A stretch of 64,000 nt of DNA from Ensifer sp. LC163 (GTDB lineage: Bacteria; Pseudomonadota; Alphaproteobacteria; Rhizobiales; Rhizobiaceae). Position 1 is the stretch's first letter. Every line of letters begins with the position of its first letter. The translations under genes were made by a program, and so were the position numbers. Shown one piece after another: positions 16,550-26,333 of this stretch. The notes below the pieces were generated by a model. The model saw only the letters and a program-made list of their open reading frames with translations. It did not search any database and was not told the origin of the DNA. Where the stretch lies: the NCBI RefSeq assembly GCF_001695855.1, contig NZ_MBSS01000012.1, positions 310,001-374,000 of the forward strand, given 5' to 3'.

Positions 16550-18162
16550 GCACTCGCCTCGCCGACAGAGACTTGCAGGGTGGCAAGATCGACCTCCACA
16601 TCAAGCCTAACCGGGCCACCGGAGGTGATGACGCAGCCGACGGCGAGCATGTCGCCGCTCGCCCTGACGTTCTGGCGGAAATCATACCTGTTCTGGTCGG
16701 ACACGCCGTCCCAGAGGGCAACGTCCCAGAGACCGGCGTCCCATTCCGACGAGGTCGTATCGCCCGACGTTACACCGCTGAAAGTGGGCGCGGTCCGGTC
16801 ATAATCTGCCTTGGCGAACAGCAGCACTTTCGGTTTCGTCTTCGCCCGGAAATACATGTGCGCCATCGTTCCCGTAGCGCGTTGCCCAAACTGGCCTGCA
16901 GGCGCGAATTGCGACAGGTAGGTCGCACCGAAGGTCATGCCATCGTCGGTACCGGTGATGTCGCCCTGCCAGCAATAACCGTCGAGCGCTCCGAAGAAGA
17001 GGCCGCCTTGCAGCGTCGCATAGCAGAGCGCTCGCCAGTTGCTGATCGTCGACCACCGGCCGGTGAGCACGTTCAAAACGAAGGTCGTATCGGCAACGAC
17101 GGAGTTTTCGGGAAAGGTCACGAAAACGAGGTTCTGCTCTGGCCACTGAGTCAGCGTCCAGCCGCCGCCGGTGGCGTTTGCTGCCTTGCGCCAATCGTCT
17201 TCGATCGGCCGGGAAACCGAGACGAGGCTCAATGCCTGCCTGTCACGTTGGAACACCTGCGAAATCGGCGTGAGGCCGTCGCTCGTGGCGACGAGGATAT
17301 CGCCCCCTGCCCTGATCCATGCGTTCTTTCCGAGCGGCTTGCCGATCTGATAGACGCCCTTCAGCCCGAAGTTGTTCGCGTCGCTCGGATCAGATCCCGC
17401 ATAAACCGCGACCTCCCCCTCGGTAGAGACGAACACGCACATGTCGGAGAGGCCGTCGCCGCTTTCGAGTGACCAGGAAAATCCGGTCATTAACGAACCG
17501 CCCTTCTTCATGACGCCGCCGAGCGGGAAGACAGCGGACGCGCCGCCCATCGCATTGACCGGCAAATAGTAGGCGTCGAGCGTTGCGTTCTTCAGAAAGA
17601 ACTGACGGTTCTTAAAGAGCCAACCGTAGTTAAGCTGCGACATCGTCGTCGAATCGGGAAACGTGATCGCTGGCGAGCTCCAGGTCGTGCCGTTGAACAG
17701 CCGGCGATCATCGGCACCGTTCAAACAGACGAGGTTGGAAACACCAGCGTTCGTATGCTGGAACGCGCACCAATTGCCACCCGAAAGCCCGCTGACCGAT
17801 GCGGCCGTCGTTGCCGGGGGCACCGCGGGCGACGTCATGTCGTAAATACCCGTCGCCGTCGCCATAAACAGCTTTTCGGTCGCGCCGTATTTGTACTTGA
17901 AAGCGCTTACCAGATCGCCGCCACCGGCCGCCAGGCCGCGCTTCGTCGATCCGCCGCGGATCCTGCAGCCCTTGATCGTCGGGAAGAAATTGCGCAGCAC
18001 CGTTGCCGAGCCCGGTTGTTGAGAAGCCATGTCCATCGTGGTCACAAGCCCATTTTTCGGGGCTGGAAACGTCAGTGGCTGCGATATCGTGGCGGTCTGT
18101 TCGCCCGACGGTCGGCCGCGATTGCTTTGCCCGATCCGCCCGGGCTGAACGGTCATCTTCAT
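16546..18162 (-). CDS. Tail nozzle / DNA-stabilisation-like protein, 538 aa
   Basis: It is a beta-rich protein with repeated short blades (LFMATATGIYDMTSP, ILVATSDGLTPISQ, WTLTQWPEQNLVFVTFP), suggesting a beta-propeller as in podoviral nozzle proteins. The N-terminus contains FPAPKNGLVTTMDMA, close to the opening of related rhizobial phage proteins. It follows two adaptor genes in the order expected for a short-tailed phage. The exact role is inferred from order and length. Confidence 0.6.
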   Translation of the reverse strand: MKMTVQPGRIGQSNRGRPSGEQTATISQPLTFPAPKNGLVTTMDMASQQPGSATVLRNFFPTIKGCRIRGGSTKRGLAAGGGDLVSAFKYKYGATEKLFMATATGIYDMTSPAVPPATTAASVSGLSGGNWCAFQHTNAGVSNLVCLNGADDRRLFNGTTWSSPAITFPDSTTMSQLNYGWLFKNRQFFLKNATLDAYYLPVNAMGGASAVFPLGGVMKKGGSLMTGFSWSLESGDGLSDMCVFVSTEGEVAVYAGSDPSDANNFGLKGVYQIGKPLGKNAWIRAGGDILVATSDGLTPISQVFQRDRQALSLVSVSRPIEDDWRKAANATGGGWTLTQWPEQNLVFVTFPENSVVADTTFVLNVLTGRWSTISNWRALCYATLQGGLFFGALDGYCWQGDITGTDDGMTFGATYLSQFAPAGQFGQRATGTMAHMYFRAKTKPKVLLFAKADYDRTAPTFSGVTSGDTTSSEWDAGLWDVALWDGVSDQNRYDFRQNVRASGDMLAVGCVITSGGPVRLDVEVDLATLQVSVGEASA

Positions 18163-18761
18163 GAGGCGCCTCGGTCTGCGTTGAGCTCCTGCCCGAGGTC
18201 AGCCTCGAACTCGGCGACGTTGTCGTCGAACGGCAAACCTTTCTGACGCTTCCACCGCCACAGGATGCCCTTTACGAGAAGACGCTCAGGAAACAGCGTC
18301 TGGTCGTCATCAGCCGACAGTACGGCGGCAGGGCCTTCCGGATCGCGCAGCACCCAGTTTTTCGACACGTAGTCGACGATGGCGCCAGTGCCGGCCGATG
18401 GCGGCGAAAACAGCACCTGGTTACCCTTGACGAAGAAATACGGCTGCGCGGACGGAATGCCGACGATGACGGCCCATTGACCGCTGTTCGTGATCGGGCG
18501 CGCGAACGTACCCGCCGAGGTCCGGACGGAGCCGCCAGGCGTCAATCGCTCGAAATCCGATGGCAGGTTGAGAGGCGATGCGACGGCCGTTGCCTGCAAC
18601 AGCATCTGCTGCCAATCACCGCGACGCGCGATTTCGTCGCCGGCCTCCTGGGCAAGCGCAACCATGGTTTGGGCATTCGGGTTCACCGATCCATAGACGC
18701 TGTCGAACCGATCGAGCGAAACGACGTCGCAAACCTCGTTGATGGATGACAGCAGCGTCAT
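18159..18761 (-). CDS. Head-tail adaptor-like protein, 200 aa
   Basis: The protein has helical N- and C-terminal parts and a central beta region (LPSDFERLTPGGSVRTSAG...PYFFVKGNQVLFSPPSAG), a layout shared by podoviral adaptor/gatekeeper proteins. It overlaps its neighbours by four bases on each side. Confidence 0.6.
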   Translation of the reverse strand: MTLLSSINEVCDVVSLDRFDSVYGSVNPNAQTMVALAQEAGDEIARRGDWQQMLLQATAVASPLNLPSDFERLTPGGSVRTSAGTFARPITNSGQWAVIVGIPSAQPYFFVKGNQVLFSPPSAGTGAIVDYVSKNWVLRDPEGPAAVLSADDDQTLFPERLLVKGILWRWKRQKGLPFDDNVAEFEADLGQELNADRGAS

Positions 18762-19360
18762 GGCGTTGGGCCTCCGACAACGACTTGAGCGTTGCCCCAG
18801 CGGGCGCGCTCATCTCCGATCTTGATGCCAGAGAGAGCCAACATCTTCAGTTGCACGGCGGCGCCCGCCTTCGTGACGTCGCTTCCCCAGATCGCGATTT
18901 CTTCGACGAGCGCGTAAAGGTAGGCGTCGTACGCCTTTTCAAGCAGCCAGTTCGTGGGGTTGGCGGGAGTGAGCGGCGGGAGCTTCCCGTAATAGGTGAT
19001 GGTCAGGTTGCCGTCGCCGACTGGGCGAACATTGATCGTGTCCCCGACGATGGCGTAGCCGGTCGGGATGCCCGATCGGCCCATATAGCTTTCCGACAAC
19101 TGCTGCAGTGCTACAGCGCGGATAGGCAGGCCATTGGCGTTTTTCACTTCGCGCGCCTCGAGAAAATCCGGCGGCACGGTCCCGGCACCGTTCGTGACCG
19201 CAACGGTGCTTGTTACCTCCATGTCCGCCACGCGCAGGAATCGGTTGAGCTTCAACTCTGCGAGGCCGAGGAAACGCGGGAAAAGGTGCGCGATATCGTT
19301 GCGGCCGCTGTACTCGCCGGCATCGACGAGCAGCGTGGCATAATCGGAGATAGGGCTCAC
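18758..19360 (-). CDS. SU10-type adaptor protein, 200 aa
   Basis: It opens SDYATLLVDAGEYSGRND, has FLRVADME early, VPPDFLEAREV in the middle, and ends with helices (NWLLEKAYDAYLYALVEEIAIW), matching the SU10-type adaptor pattern. The GTG start overlaps the upstream TGA (GTGA). It would connect portal and nozzle. Confidence 0.65.
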   Translation of the reverse strand: MSPISDYATLLVDAGEYSGRNDIAHLFPRFLGLAELKLNRFLRVADMEVTSTVAVTNGAGTVPPDFLEAREVKNANGLPIRAVALQQLSESYMGRSGIPTGYAIVGDTINVRPVGDGNLTITYYGKLPPLTPANPTNWLLEKAYDAYLYALVEEIAIWGSDVTKAGAAVQLKMLALSGIKIGDERARWGNAQVVVGGPTP

Positions 19361-19530
19361 AGGGGAACCTTCCGTGCACGCTCGGCGTCGGCATGCATGC
19401 GGGACCGATCGATGAGGCGGGAAATGCGCTCGTTCGCTTCCTTGTGGCCCTCCGGGTCCTGCTCGGCGCTGGGCCGGCTCGCCTCGATGGCCTTCACCTG
19501 CGATTTGATGCGCTTAAACTCGACACTCAT
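19357..19530 (-). CDS. Small charged helical protein, 57 aa
   Basis: It starts ATG on an ATGA overlap and ends on a GTGA overlap, so it is embedded in the translational chain of the late operon. The sequence (MSVEFKRIKSQVKAIEA...) is highly charged and helical. It is probably a minor head-completion factor; I recognise no family. Confidence 0.65.
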   Translation of the reverse strand: MSVEFKRIKSQVKAIEASRPSAEQDPEGHKEANERISRLIDRSRMHADAERARKVPL

Positions 19531-19850
19531 AGGTGCCCTTCCTTCGTCCGCCAGGCGCGGTTGTCGGAACTATTAAGGAACCGCTTCACAAAGCGATCGT
19601 CGCCCTCGCTGTGGGCCTGCACCAGGCCGCTATCGTGGGCGATGTTCAGCGGGATCGAAGCGACCCGGTGCCAGTCGCCGCGCCAAGCCTTTTCGGCACT
19701 GTTGCGGACTTCCAGATTTTCGCTGATGAGATTGTCGACGGGGTAGTCGACGCGAAAAACGTCTTTCTCCCCATCGAACAGATGCCAGACCGATCGGCCC
19801 GTCACCGCGTCGTGATCGTAGAGCGTCCAAGCTCCATCACGAATGATCAT
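19527..19850 (-). CDS. Late-operon hypothetical protein, 107 aa
   Basis: The N-terminal half is beta-rich (MIIRDGAWTLYDHDAVTG), followed by VRNSAEKAWRGDWHRVASIPLN. It lies between the capsid-proximal genes and the adaptors, with four-base overlaps on both sides. Similar proteins occur at this spot in related phages as unnamed structural factors. Confidence 0.6.
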   Translation of the reverse strand: MIIRDGAWTLYDHDAVTGRSVWHLFDGEKDVFRVDYPVDNLISENLEVRNSAEKAWRGDWHRVASIPLNIAHDSGLVQAHSEGDDRFVKRFLNSSDNRAWRTKEGHL

Positions 19851-20071
19851 GCGAAATCACCCGGGAGCGGGTCGGCGCGCTCGGCTTTGCCGGCCTCGAT
19901 CAGATCCTTGGCGATTTTGACCGGGACCAAAAGCTCGGTTCCCGCCGGCACTCGCTGTTCGTCCTCTGCCCAGACATCGTAGAGCAGGCGAATGGGAACA
20001 CCGCTCGTTTCGGGCCTGTCTGTATCCGGCGAGGTCGGCGAGGTCGTTGCGGGCTTGTTGGGGTCTGCCAT
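19847..20071 (-). CDS. Late-operon hypothetical protein, 74 aa
   Basis: The N-terminus is Pro/Thr-rich; a compact core follows (IRLLYDVWAEDEQRVPAGTE, then LVPVKIAKDLIEAGKAERAD) that resembles small capsid-associated proteins encoded after SU10-type capsids. GGAGAAAC precedes the ATG. Confidence 0.6.
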   Translation of the reverse strand: MADPNKPATTSPTSPDTDRPETSGVPIRLLYDVWAEDEQRVPAGTELLVPVKIAKDLIEAGKAERADPLPGDFA

Positions 20072-20144
20072 TTCCGTTTCTCCTAAAAAGGAAAAGGCGA
20101 GCCGAAGCCCGCCCTTTCAATGAACGCTGTTGAAACCGTCGCGA

Positions 20145-21140
20145 TTAGCTCGCGGCGGTCAGGCCGAAGAGGTCGGCGGCGACGCCGAGGCCCTTCTCGT
20201 TGTGGACCTTCAGCGTGCCCTCACCGATGATGACACCCTTGTCGGCGTCGCCCGTCTTCGCGACCGCCTTGTCTTCCTGGATCTTGCGGAGCCAGAGGAA
20301 GGACAACATTTCGGGGTCGATGAAGAAGGCATTCCGGGCCTGCTGGGCACCGGTCGCTTGCACACGGTTCGGATGGATCATCACCGTGCCGAACGGGCCT
20401 TCGTAGTAGTCGGCCGTGGCAACGATGGTGTTGCGCTCGCCGCCCTTGGAGACGGCATAGCGGAACGGAGCAACGTTGCTGTCCGACATGAAGGTGACGA
20501 ACACGCTCTTGACGTAGGGCGACACCGAAACGTGACGGAAATTCGCCCCGTTCTGGTAGCCCTGCTGCATGACGCTGTCCAAGATGGGCTTGGTGAACGC
20601 ACGCTGGGTGCCGTCGGTCGGCGCGACCGTGAGGCCGGTACCGGAGTTGAAGCCGCCGTTGGCGCCGGTGGCACCGCGGGAGACGTTCGAGGTGATCCAG
20701 GTGTTGAGAGAGCCGAACTCGCGGGTAGCGCCACCAACTGATGCGTTGGTGTCGACGATGGCGAATTCGACGTCCTTTCGGATCTCGACGCCCTTCTTCA
20801 GCTTCTGGTACTTCCGCTTTTCGGCGTTGCCCGCGTTTTCGACGGCCTCCTGGGTTGCCGAGATGATCCAGTCCTTGCGCAGGATCTGGGTGTAGTTGCC
20901 GAGGCGAGCCGGCGGGTTGATGGCGCCGAATGTGTATTCGTCACCTTCAGGCTTGATGTTCGCGGCCGGAGCGGCGAGCTCGTCAGTTTCCCACTCGGGA
21001 TGCACACCCTTGGTGGTGCCTTTCTCGATCAGGGAGTAGATCGGGGTATCTTCCGGCGTGATGCGCGACACCACGTCGGAAAGCTGCTCACGATTGCCCG
21101 TGGCGTTCGTGGTCTGGAAGGTGTTAGCCAGTGCGGCCAT
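20145..21140 (-). CDS. Major capsid protein, SU10 type
   Basis: The protein has 331 aa. It opens with NTFQTTNATGNREQLSDVVSRI, continues with TPIYSLIEKGTTKG, and contains NYTQILRKDWIISATQEAV and VMIHPNRVQATG, a pattern I associate with SU10-type major head proteins (HK97 fold). It follows the scaffold gene by 24 bases with a separate ribosome-binding site (GAAGGAACA). This is the shell subunit. Confidence 0.85.
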   Translation of the reverse strand: MAALANTFQTTNATGNREQLSDVVSRITPEDTPIYSLIEKGTTKGVHPEWETDELAAPAANIKPEGDEYTFGAINPPARLGNYTQILRKDWIISATQEAVENAGNAEKRKYQKLKKGVEIRKDVEFAIVDTNASVGGATREFGSLNTWITSNVSRGATGANGGFNSGTGLTVAPTDGTQRAFTKPILDSVMQQGYQNGANFRHVSVSPYVKSVFVTFMSDSNVAPFRYAVSKGGERNTIVATADYYEGPFGTVMIHPNRVQATGAQQARNAFFIDPEMLSFLWLRKIQEDKAVAKTGDADKGVIIGEGTLKVHNEKGLGVAADLFGLTAAS

Positions 21141-21164
21141 GTTCGTGTTCCTTCGAAGCTGGGG

Positions 21165-22136
21165 TTAATCGAAGTCGATGGACATCGCGTCCTTCATCGA
21201 CCCGGTTTTCGACAACCGCTGCATCGCGTCCTTGCTCTGCCGAACCTGCTGGTTGGCGACACCGTTCGGACGAGGGTTCGGCGTGGCCGGAGGGGCCGCC
21301 GTGACCTTAGTCAGCGCCTTGTTCTTCGCCTGTTCGGCGGCGAGGCCGATCCGGGCGTAGTGGGCGAGCTTGAACATCCGGTGATCGGTGATGCCGGCCA
21401 TCTCCTCATTGGAGAAACCGAGTTGGCGGGCGGTGTCGAAGGCTTCATTGAAGAACTTCGTTCGTCCGTCATCGGTTTTCGTCTGGGGGAAGGCCTCGGC
21501 AAGCAGCGTGCTTTCCGTCGACAACAGCTCATCGCTGGCGCCGGCTGAAAGCTCCTCTGCAACCTTCTTCGGTTCGGCTGCCATGTCGATCAGGCGGTTA
21601 ACCTGACTGAGCGCGGCGTCGTAAACGGCCTTCTGGCGCGTGAACTCTGCCGGGTTGTTGACAGCCAACTGATACGTGGGTTCCTGGGGGAGCTGCTGGA
21701 AAAGGAAGTCTGCGACAGCGTTCACGGTGTTCGCGACGCGGGTTGTCATAGCCTCAAGAGTTCGGCCTTTATTGGCGGTCTCCTGAGTTTTGTAACGGTA
21801 ATCGCGCTCCCGCATGTAACCGAGCTTCAGCTCGGAAAACGGTACCTGCTCGCCGCCCTTCAGGGTGATGAGATGGTTGTCGGCTACGTTGGCTGCCTGG
21901 CCATTCTCGGCACCGGCTGGCTCGTCGCCTTCGGCGTTCTCTGCGGTCTCGCCGGCCTCTTGACCTTCAATGGTTTCAGCCGTCTCGCCTTCGATCCCTG
22001 CCGTTCCTTGTTCCGAGTTGGCCGGCTTCTCTTCGTCGCCTGGCTCCCAGAAGTTCAGATTGTCCGGGTTGTCGATGTCGGTCGAGGGTGTAACGGTTTC
22101 GTTCCCGGCGGTTGCCAGGTTGACGCTCTCGTTCAT
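21165..22136 (-). CDS. Scaffolding protein, 323 aa
   Basis: The first ~85 residues are very acidic and disordered (Glu, Ala, Gly repeats). They are followed by ITLKGGEQVPFSELKLGYMRERDYRYKTQE, then long helices and a basic C-terminus. Position between portal and capsid and this composition fit a scaffold that directs capsid assembly and is then released. Confidence 0.75.
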   Translation of the reverse strand: MNESVNLATAGNETVTPSTDIDNPDNLNFWEPGDEEKPANSEQGTAGIEGETAETIEGQEAGETAENAEGDEPAGAENGQAANVADNHLITLKGGEQVPFSELKLGYMRERDYRYKTQETANKGRTLEAMTTRVANTVNAVADFLFQQLPQEPTYQLAVNNPAEFTRQKAVYDAALSQVNRLIDMAAEPKKVAEELSAGASDELLSTESTLLAEAFPQTKTDDGRTKFFNEAFDTARQLGFSNEEMAGITDHRMFKLAHYARIGLAAEQAKNKALTKVTAAPPATPNPRPNGVANQQVRQSKDAMQRLSKTGSMKDAMSIDFD

Positions 22137-22167
22137 GGTGTGGTGCCTCTAAGGTTTGGCCCGGGCC

Positions 22168-22407
22168 CTATGCCGGGGCGTCCTTCCCGTCAGCATTGGC
22201 TTGCCCCTCGGCGAGGAACTTGAGCTTACTGCGGAAATTTCGGACAGCCCGCGCTTCGGCCGCATAGGCGGCGCGGGCTTCGTCGTCTTTCAGAGGGGCG
22301 GCGATGCAGCCGTTGATGGCTGATGCTTCCAGATCGTCCATGACGAGGTGAAAGAGCGGATTGTCGAGCATCGCCCGGGCGGCGGCGCGTTTCTCGTCCG
22401 GCTTCAT
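22168..22407 (-). CDS. Small helical late protein, 79 aa
   Basis: It starts on a four-base overlap with the portal stop. The sequence is Ala-rich and helical (RAAARAMLDNPLFHLVMDDLEASAINGC). Proteins of this type are found between portal and scaffold in related phages; the role is unknown. Confidence 0.65.
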   Translation of the reverse strand: MKPDEKRAAARAMLDNPLFHLVMDDLEASAINGCIAAPLKDDEARAAYAAEARAVRNFRSKLKFLAEGQANADGKDAPA

Positions 22408-24461
22408 CCTGGCACTCCACCGATCTGGGTTTGCGGGATGCGCTGCCCGACCATGGCTTGCGCCATGGCCTGGTCACGCTTGAGAGCGATTTCCTGGTCG
22501 ATCTGATGGCGCTTCAAGGCGGCATCGCTTTCGATCTTCGCCATGTCGACCTTGGTTTGCTCGGCGAGCTTCTCGCGATCCAGTTGGCTTTGAAGCTTCG
22601 CCTTCTCCATGTCGGCTTGCGCCTGCATCTGGATCTTCTGCATTTCCGGATCCGGCTTCTCGGCGTCGGCCGCCATGCGCTTCTTAAGCTCCTCGGCGTC
22701 GGGCTTGGTGAAATACAGGTCCGGTGACTTCAGGCCCGCCGCCTCAACCGTCTTGGCGATCGAGTTATAGAGGTTGTCGGGCGTCACGTACGGGTTTTTG
22801 ACCGGACCGAGTGACGCGAGCAACTTCTCCTGCAACTGCTGGATCATCTGCACCATCATCATGTCGCGCTCACGCGTACCCGCGCCGAGGCCGGTGTTCA
22901 CGGTGGCATCCATGCCTGCATTCCAGTGCCGGGGATCGAAGGTCACCCACTCTCCCCGCAACCGGACAGCGCGCGGCTTGTCCTGGTGCTTGATCGTGAG
23001 CCGCAACAACCCCTGAAACACCCGCTTCAGGCCCTGCGCAAACGTGCGAACCATCAGTTCGGTTTGGCCGATGCCCGCGGCCTCGATCATCGCCGAGGCC
23101 TTCGCCGTCATGTTCTGCAACGCGTCCGGTGCCATGCCGCTCGATGCGTCGGAAATGCCGGTGCGGTCAGTCGCCTCCTGGTCGAGATAGGAAAGCATCG
23201 CATAGGACTTGTCCGCGACCATCGGAACAACGTTGTAACCGACGGCGGCGCGGACGTCCGTTCCTTGGCTCACCCGGATCGGCTGACCGAACTTCGGGTT
23301 CAAGACGGCTTCCGGGTTCTCGATCGTGCCTTCTTGAACGATGGGCTGCTGGTTGTTCTGCCAATAGAGGTTGTCGAGCGTCTGGCGAAGCAGCACCGTC
23401 TTGATGCGCTGGATTTCCGCCATGTCGTCGGTGATCGAATTGCCTTCGCGCTGGTGCGGCCGGCGCTCGGTGATCAAGTCGGCGAAAGGCACCTCGTCCC
23501 ATTCCTCATTTTCGAGGAGGTTTTTCTCCGCGGTCCCGCCGGCAAAGACCATGCGGCGCAACTCGGCGATTCCGTCGTCGTCAGCGTCGATCCGGACATA
23601 CAGCTCATAGTAATCGACCTCCTGCGAAGCCTTGTCGGCCTGGTCGTCTGCATTGACGACATCACGGCGACGGGCGAACTCCTCCGTTTCCGCCTCGTCG
23701 TCATTGGTCGTGGTTGGCAGGCTGTCAATCACGGCCCGGTCATAGCCCATCGCGACGAGGTCGGACCGGCGCATCTTCATGCCGATGCCGGTGCAAAGGC
23801 TGTCGTCGATCGACATCGCATCGGGATGGATGAGGAACTCCTCAAGCGGCACCGCGGCAAGCCTGGTGCAGCCCTTCTCGATCACACGCCGAATCTTCAG
23901 ATCGTAGACGGGGACCTGCTGCGGACCCTGTTCGGTCTCGACCATTTCGACCGACTGCGCCTGCTCAAGCACCTCGACGTTGTCATCGGCGACGAGCTGC
24001 ACCATGGCAGCCTCATCAAGGCCAGTGTGGCGCGAGGTCTCGACGACCCGCTTCTTGTCGTACCACCAGCGAATGACGCCGTTGCGCAGCTTCAGCGCGT
24101 CGTGCGCGGCATCCTGCACCGCGTCGTATCCATCGCTTTCCGGGAACACGATGTAGTTGATGTAGTCGGTTGCCTGCTCGGCGCCGGCCTCGTCGCCTTG
24201 GTTCACCGGCTCGTATTCGACGACCTTGTCGTTGCCGAGGATCGTCCGGATGATCGAGGGCAGAACCTTCTTGATCGCAGCGCGAACGTCGCGCGAAACC
24301 ACTTTGGAGCGGTTCGGGTCGGCCGGCACGTCCTTCATGGTGCCATCGTAATACTCCATGGCCTTGATGCGGTCGGCCGAAAGCTGGTCGCGGAAGCTCT
24401 CGCAGTCCTTCACCAGTTGCGTCACCTGCGACGCGACCTGTCCATTCGTCAGTGCTGACAT
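22404..24461 (-). CDS. Portal protein, P22/SU10-like
   Basis: The protein has 685 aa. VVSRDVRAAIKKVLPSIIRTI and NVVPMVADKSYAMLSYLDQE match the clip and wing regions of large podoviral portals. The C-terminus is a long charged Gln/Lys/Glu-rich helix, the probable barrel. Translation starts at ATG overlapping the terminase TGA (TGATG). It forms the dodecameric DNA channel at one capsid vertex. Confidence 0.85.
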   Translation of the reverse strand: MSALTNGQVASQVTQLVKDCESFRDQLSADRIKAMEYYDGTMKDVPADPNRSKVVSRDVRAAIKKVLPSIIRTILGNDKVVEYEPVNQGDEAGAEQATDYINYIVFPESDGYDAVQDAAHDALKLRNGVIRWWYDKKRVVETSRHTGLDEAAMVQLVADDNVEVLEQAQSVEMVETEQGPQQVPVYDLKIRRVIEKGCTRLAAVPLEEFLIHPDAMSIDDSLCTGIGMKMRRSDLVAMGYDRAVIDSLPTTTNDDEAETEEFARRRDVVNADDQADKASQEVDYYELYVRIDADDDGIAELRRMVFAGGTAEKNLLENEEWDEVPFADLITERRPHQREGNSITDDMAEIQRIKTVLLRQTLDNLYWQNNQQPIVQEGTIENPEAVLNPKFGQPIRVSQGTDVRAAVGYNVVPMVADKSYAMLSYLDQEATDRTGISDASSGMAPDALQNMTAKASAMIEAAGIGQTELMVRTFAQGLKRVFQGLLRLTIKHQDKPRAVRLRGEWVTFDPRHWNAGMDATVNTGLGAGTRERDMMMVQMIQQLQEKLLASLGPVKNPYVTPDNLYNSIAKTVEAAGLKSPDLYFTKPDAEELKKRMAADAEKPDPEMQKIQMQAQADMEKAKLQSQLDREKLAEQTKVDMAKIESDAALKRHQIDQEIALKRDQAMAQAMVGQRIPQTQIGGVPG

Positions 24462-25879
24462 CAAACAACCTTCCGATCAGTGAACGCCCATGCGGTGTTG
24501 GATGGCTTCACTTTGGCAAAGCGCTTCATCATCAGCGCGTAGCGAGACGCTGAAATCACGTCGTCGCGCTCTTTCACGATTTTCCCGTCTTTCCGGTGAT
24601 AGAGCCGGAACTCTTCGAAGAACTCGCGGCAGGTCGAAAAGACCTTGAACCGGCCCGTCTGCATCCGCTGCAGCATGTCCGAGATACCGGCCTCAACACC
24701 GTTGGTGCCATCATCAAACGTCGCCCGCTCCGGCAGCATGTTCAGGCCCTGGCCTCGATACTGCGCGGCAAGCTGTTCGCCGCTGCCCTTGTCGTGCTGC
24801 AAACCGTCATGCGGCCACGACCACGGCAGCCAGGCGCCCCAAGGCTTCAGCGCGGCCGAATGAATAATCGGCGTCGCTTCGCGCTCCCGATAGACCTTCG
24901 TCACATAGAAGGTGTCGCTGTCACGGTCCCAGGCGCAACCAGCGGCGCCGAACGGATGATCCCAGCCGAAGTCGAGACCGCCGACCTGGACCCAGTGTTT
25001 CGGGATCTCGAACGGGGCGACCGTGATGCTCGCTTCCGAGACGGGGAAGATGCGTCCGGAGCCGAGCGACGGGATACCCTTCGTTCGAGCCTCGCGTTCG
25101 TGCGCCGGATAGCTGGCGATGATGCGAGCTCGCTCCTCTGGGCTATAGTGCTCGGCATCGTCGATCGTCATCGTGATGACGGTGCGGTATTTGGCACCCT
25201 CGTCGTCACCCGGCATGATGAACCTCGCAACGACCGTGCTCATGCCCTTCAAGGGGGTGAACGTGACGGCCACAGAGCCGCCGGTCGCGTTGGTGCGGGT
25301 GATACCCTCTAGATAAACGTCCTCGGGCGGTTCCTCATCGAACCAGACGAAATCAACCGTGTTCGCCTGCCACTTGCTGCGGCCCTGGTCATAACCTTTG
25401 AGCAAGACCGTCGATGCGCCGCCTGATGCATGCCGAACTGTGACCGTATCGAGCGCGCCAGAGACACCGCCGCGGCGCGTGGTGCCCAAAATTGCGGCTT
25501 TCGGAATATAACCAGTGCCCCAATCCTCTTCGCTCATCGGCGGCCCGATCAAGAGTCGCTGCACGCCGTCGCGCGTCAGTTCGTAGGATTCAGAGCCGGC
25601 CAGCATCGTAATAGGCCGATCCCAGCGCCGGCCTGGCCACCAATCCGGATACTCCCCCGTCAGGTGCATCGCTGCTTCGGCAGCACCAGACAGCGTTTTG
25701 CCGAGCTGGTTACCCGCCATGAATAGACGTTCGCGATAGGCCGCACCCGCCTTATGAAATTCGATCTGCTTTTTGTACGGCCTATACGTCGCCAACCGGT
25801 TCTGACGGTTCCTGCGATCCTGTTCCGCCAGCAGCGCCGCCAACTCCTGCTTTTCCGAGTAGCTGAGCGATTCGAGCAT
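24461..25879 (-). CDS. terL: Terminase large subunit
   Basis: The protein has 472 aa. The ATPase Walker A is GNQLGKT at 56-62 and Walker B is FVWFDEE with its acidic residues at 181-183. The C-terminal RNase-H-like nuclease begins at GGLDFGWDHP with Asp303. The type resembles Sf6/P22 large terminases, suggesting headful packaging. The gene overlaps the small-subunit gene by 98 bases. Confidence 0.9.
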   Translation of the reverse strand: MLESLSYSEKQELAALLAEQDRRNRQNRLATYRPYKKQIEFHKAGAAYRERLFMAGNQLGKTLSGAAEAAMHLTGEYPDWWPGRRWDRPITMLAGSESYELTRDGVQRLLIGPPMSEEDWGTGYIPKAAILGTTRRGGVSGALDTVTVRHASGGASTVLLKGYDQGRSKWQANTVDFVWFDEEPPEDVYLEGITRTNATGGSVAVTFTPLKGMSTVVARFIMPGDDEGAKYRTVITMTIDDAEHYSPEERARIIASYPAHEREARTKGIPSLGSGRIFPVSEASITVAPFEIPKHWVQVGGLDFGWDHPFGAAGCAWDRDSDTFYVTKVYREREATPIIHSAALKPWGAWLPWSWPHDGLQHDKGSGEQLAAQYRGQGLNMLPERATFDDGTNGVEAGISDMLQRMQTGRFKVFSTCREFFEEFRLYHRKDGKIVKERDDVISASRYALMMKRFAKVKPSNTAWAFTDRKVV

Positions 25880-26333
25880 TCAAACGCTCCTCGGGCATCG
25901 TTTCGAGGCTGCCGGACACGTTGAGGTCGAGCTTTTCGCCGTACTTCTTCGGCCGGAGCTTGCCCGCCATCCATTTCCGCGCTTCGACGCGAAGCTGTGA
26001 GCGCCTGACGGCCTCGCCGTTCTCGCGCCAGCCAATGCTTTCGCCTTCGGCGCTGACCTTCTCCATCCAGTCATTGCGGCCATCGTCGGCGATCGAAAGG
26101 ATTTCATCAAACAGCGCATCAGCCTGAGCTTCGCGTGCGCGGGCGTATCTCTCCGAAAAGTCCGGCTTCTCACTCAACCACTTGAAGACGGTGGACTGCG
26201 CCGGCATGTCGTCGGCTTCGCAAATCGCTTTGAGGCTTGCGCCGGTCGCGATCCGCTCGCAGATCGTGTCAACCAGTTCGTCCGAGAAGCTACTAGGCCT
26301 CCCCATGATCTCTGGCTTCTTATCTTCGCTCAT
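25782..26333 (-). CDS. terS: Terminase small subunit
   Basis: The N-terminal DNA-binding region is MGRPSSFSDELVDTICERI followed by TVFKWLSEKPDFSERYARAREAQ, the Sf6-like small terminase pattern. The C-terminal residues are Gly/Glu-rich. I chose the ATG at 26,333, although no clear ribosome-binding site precedes it; an upstream TTG at 26,375 would add 14 residues. It recognises the packaging site and is the first gene of the late operon. Confidence 0.8.
   Translation of the reverse strand: MSEDKKPEIMGRPSSFSDELVDTICERIATGASLKAICEADDMPAQSTVFKWLSEKPDFSERYARAREAQADALFDEILSIADDGRNDWMEKVSAEGESIGWRENGEAVRRSQLRVEARKWMAGKLRPKKYGEKLDLNVSGSLETMPEERLNARIAQLLGKAGVGGAAGGTGSQEPSEPVGDV

Noticed and set aside
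22926-24458. 510-codon open frame on the + strand opposite the portal gene
   Set aside because: It mirrors the portal codons and has no ribosome-binding site or family motifs; long antisense frames are common in high-GC DNA.
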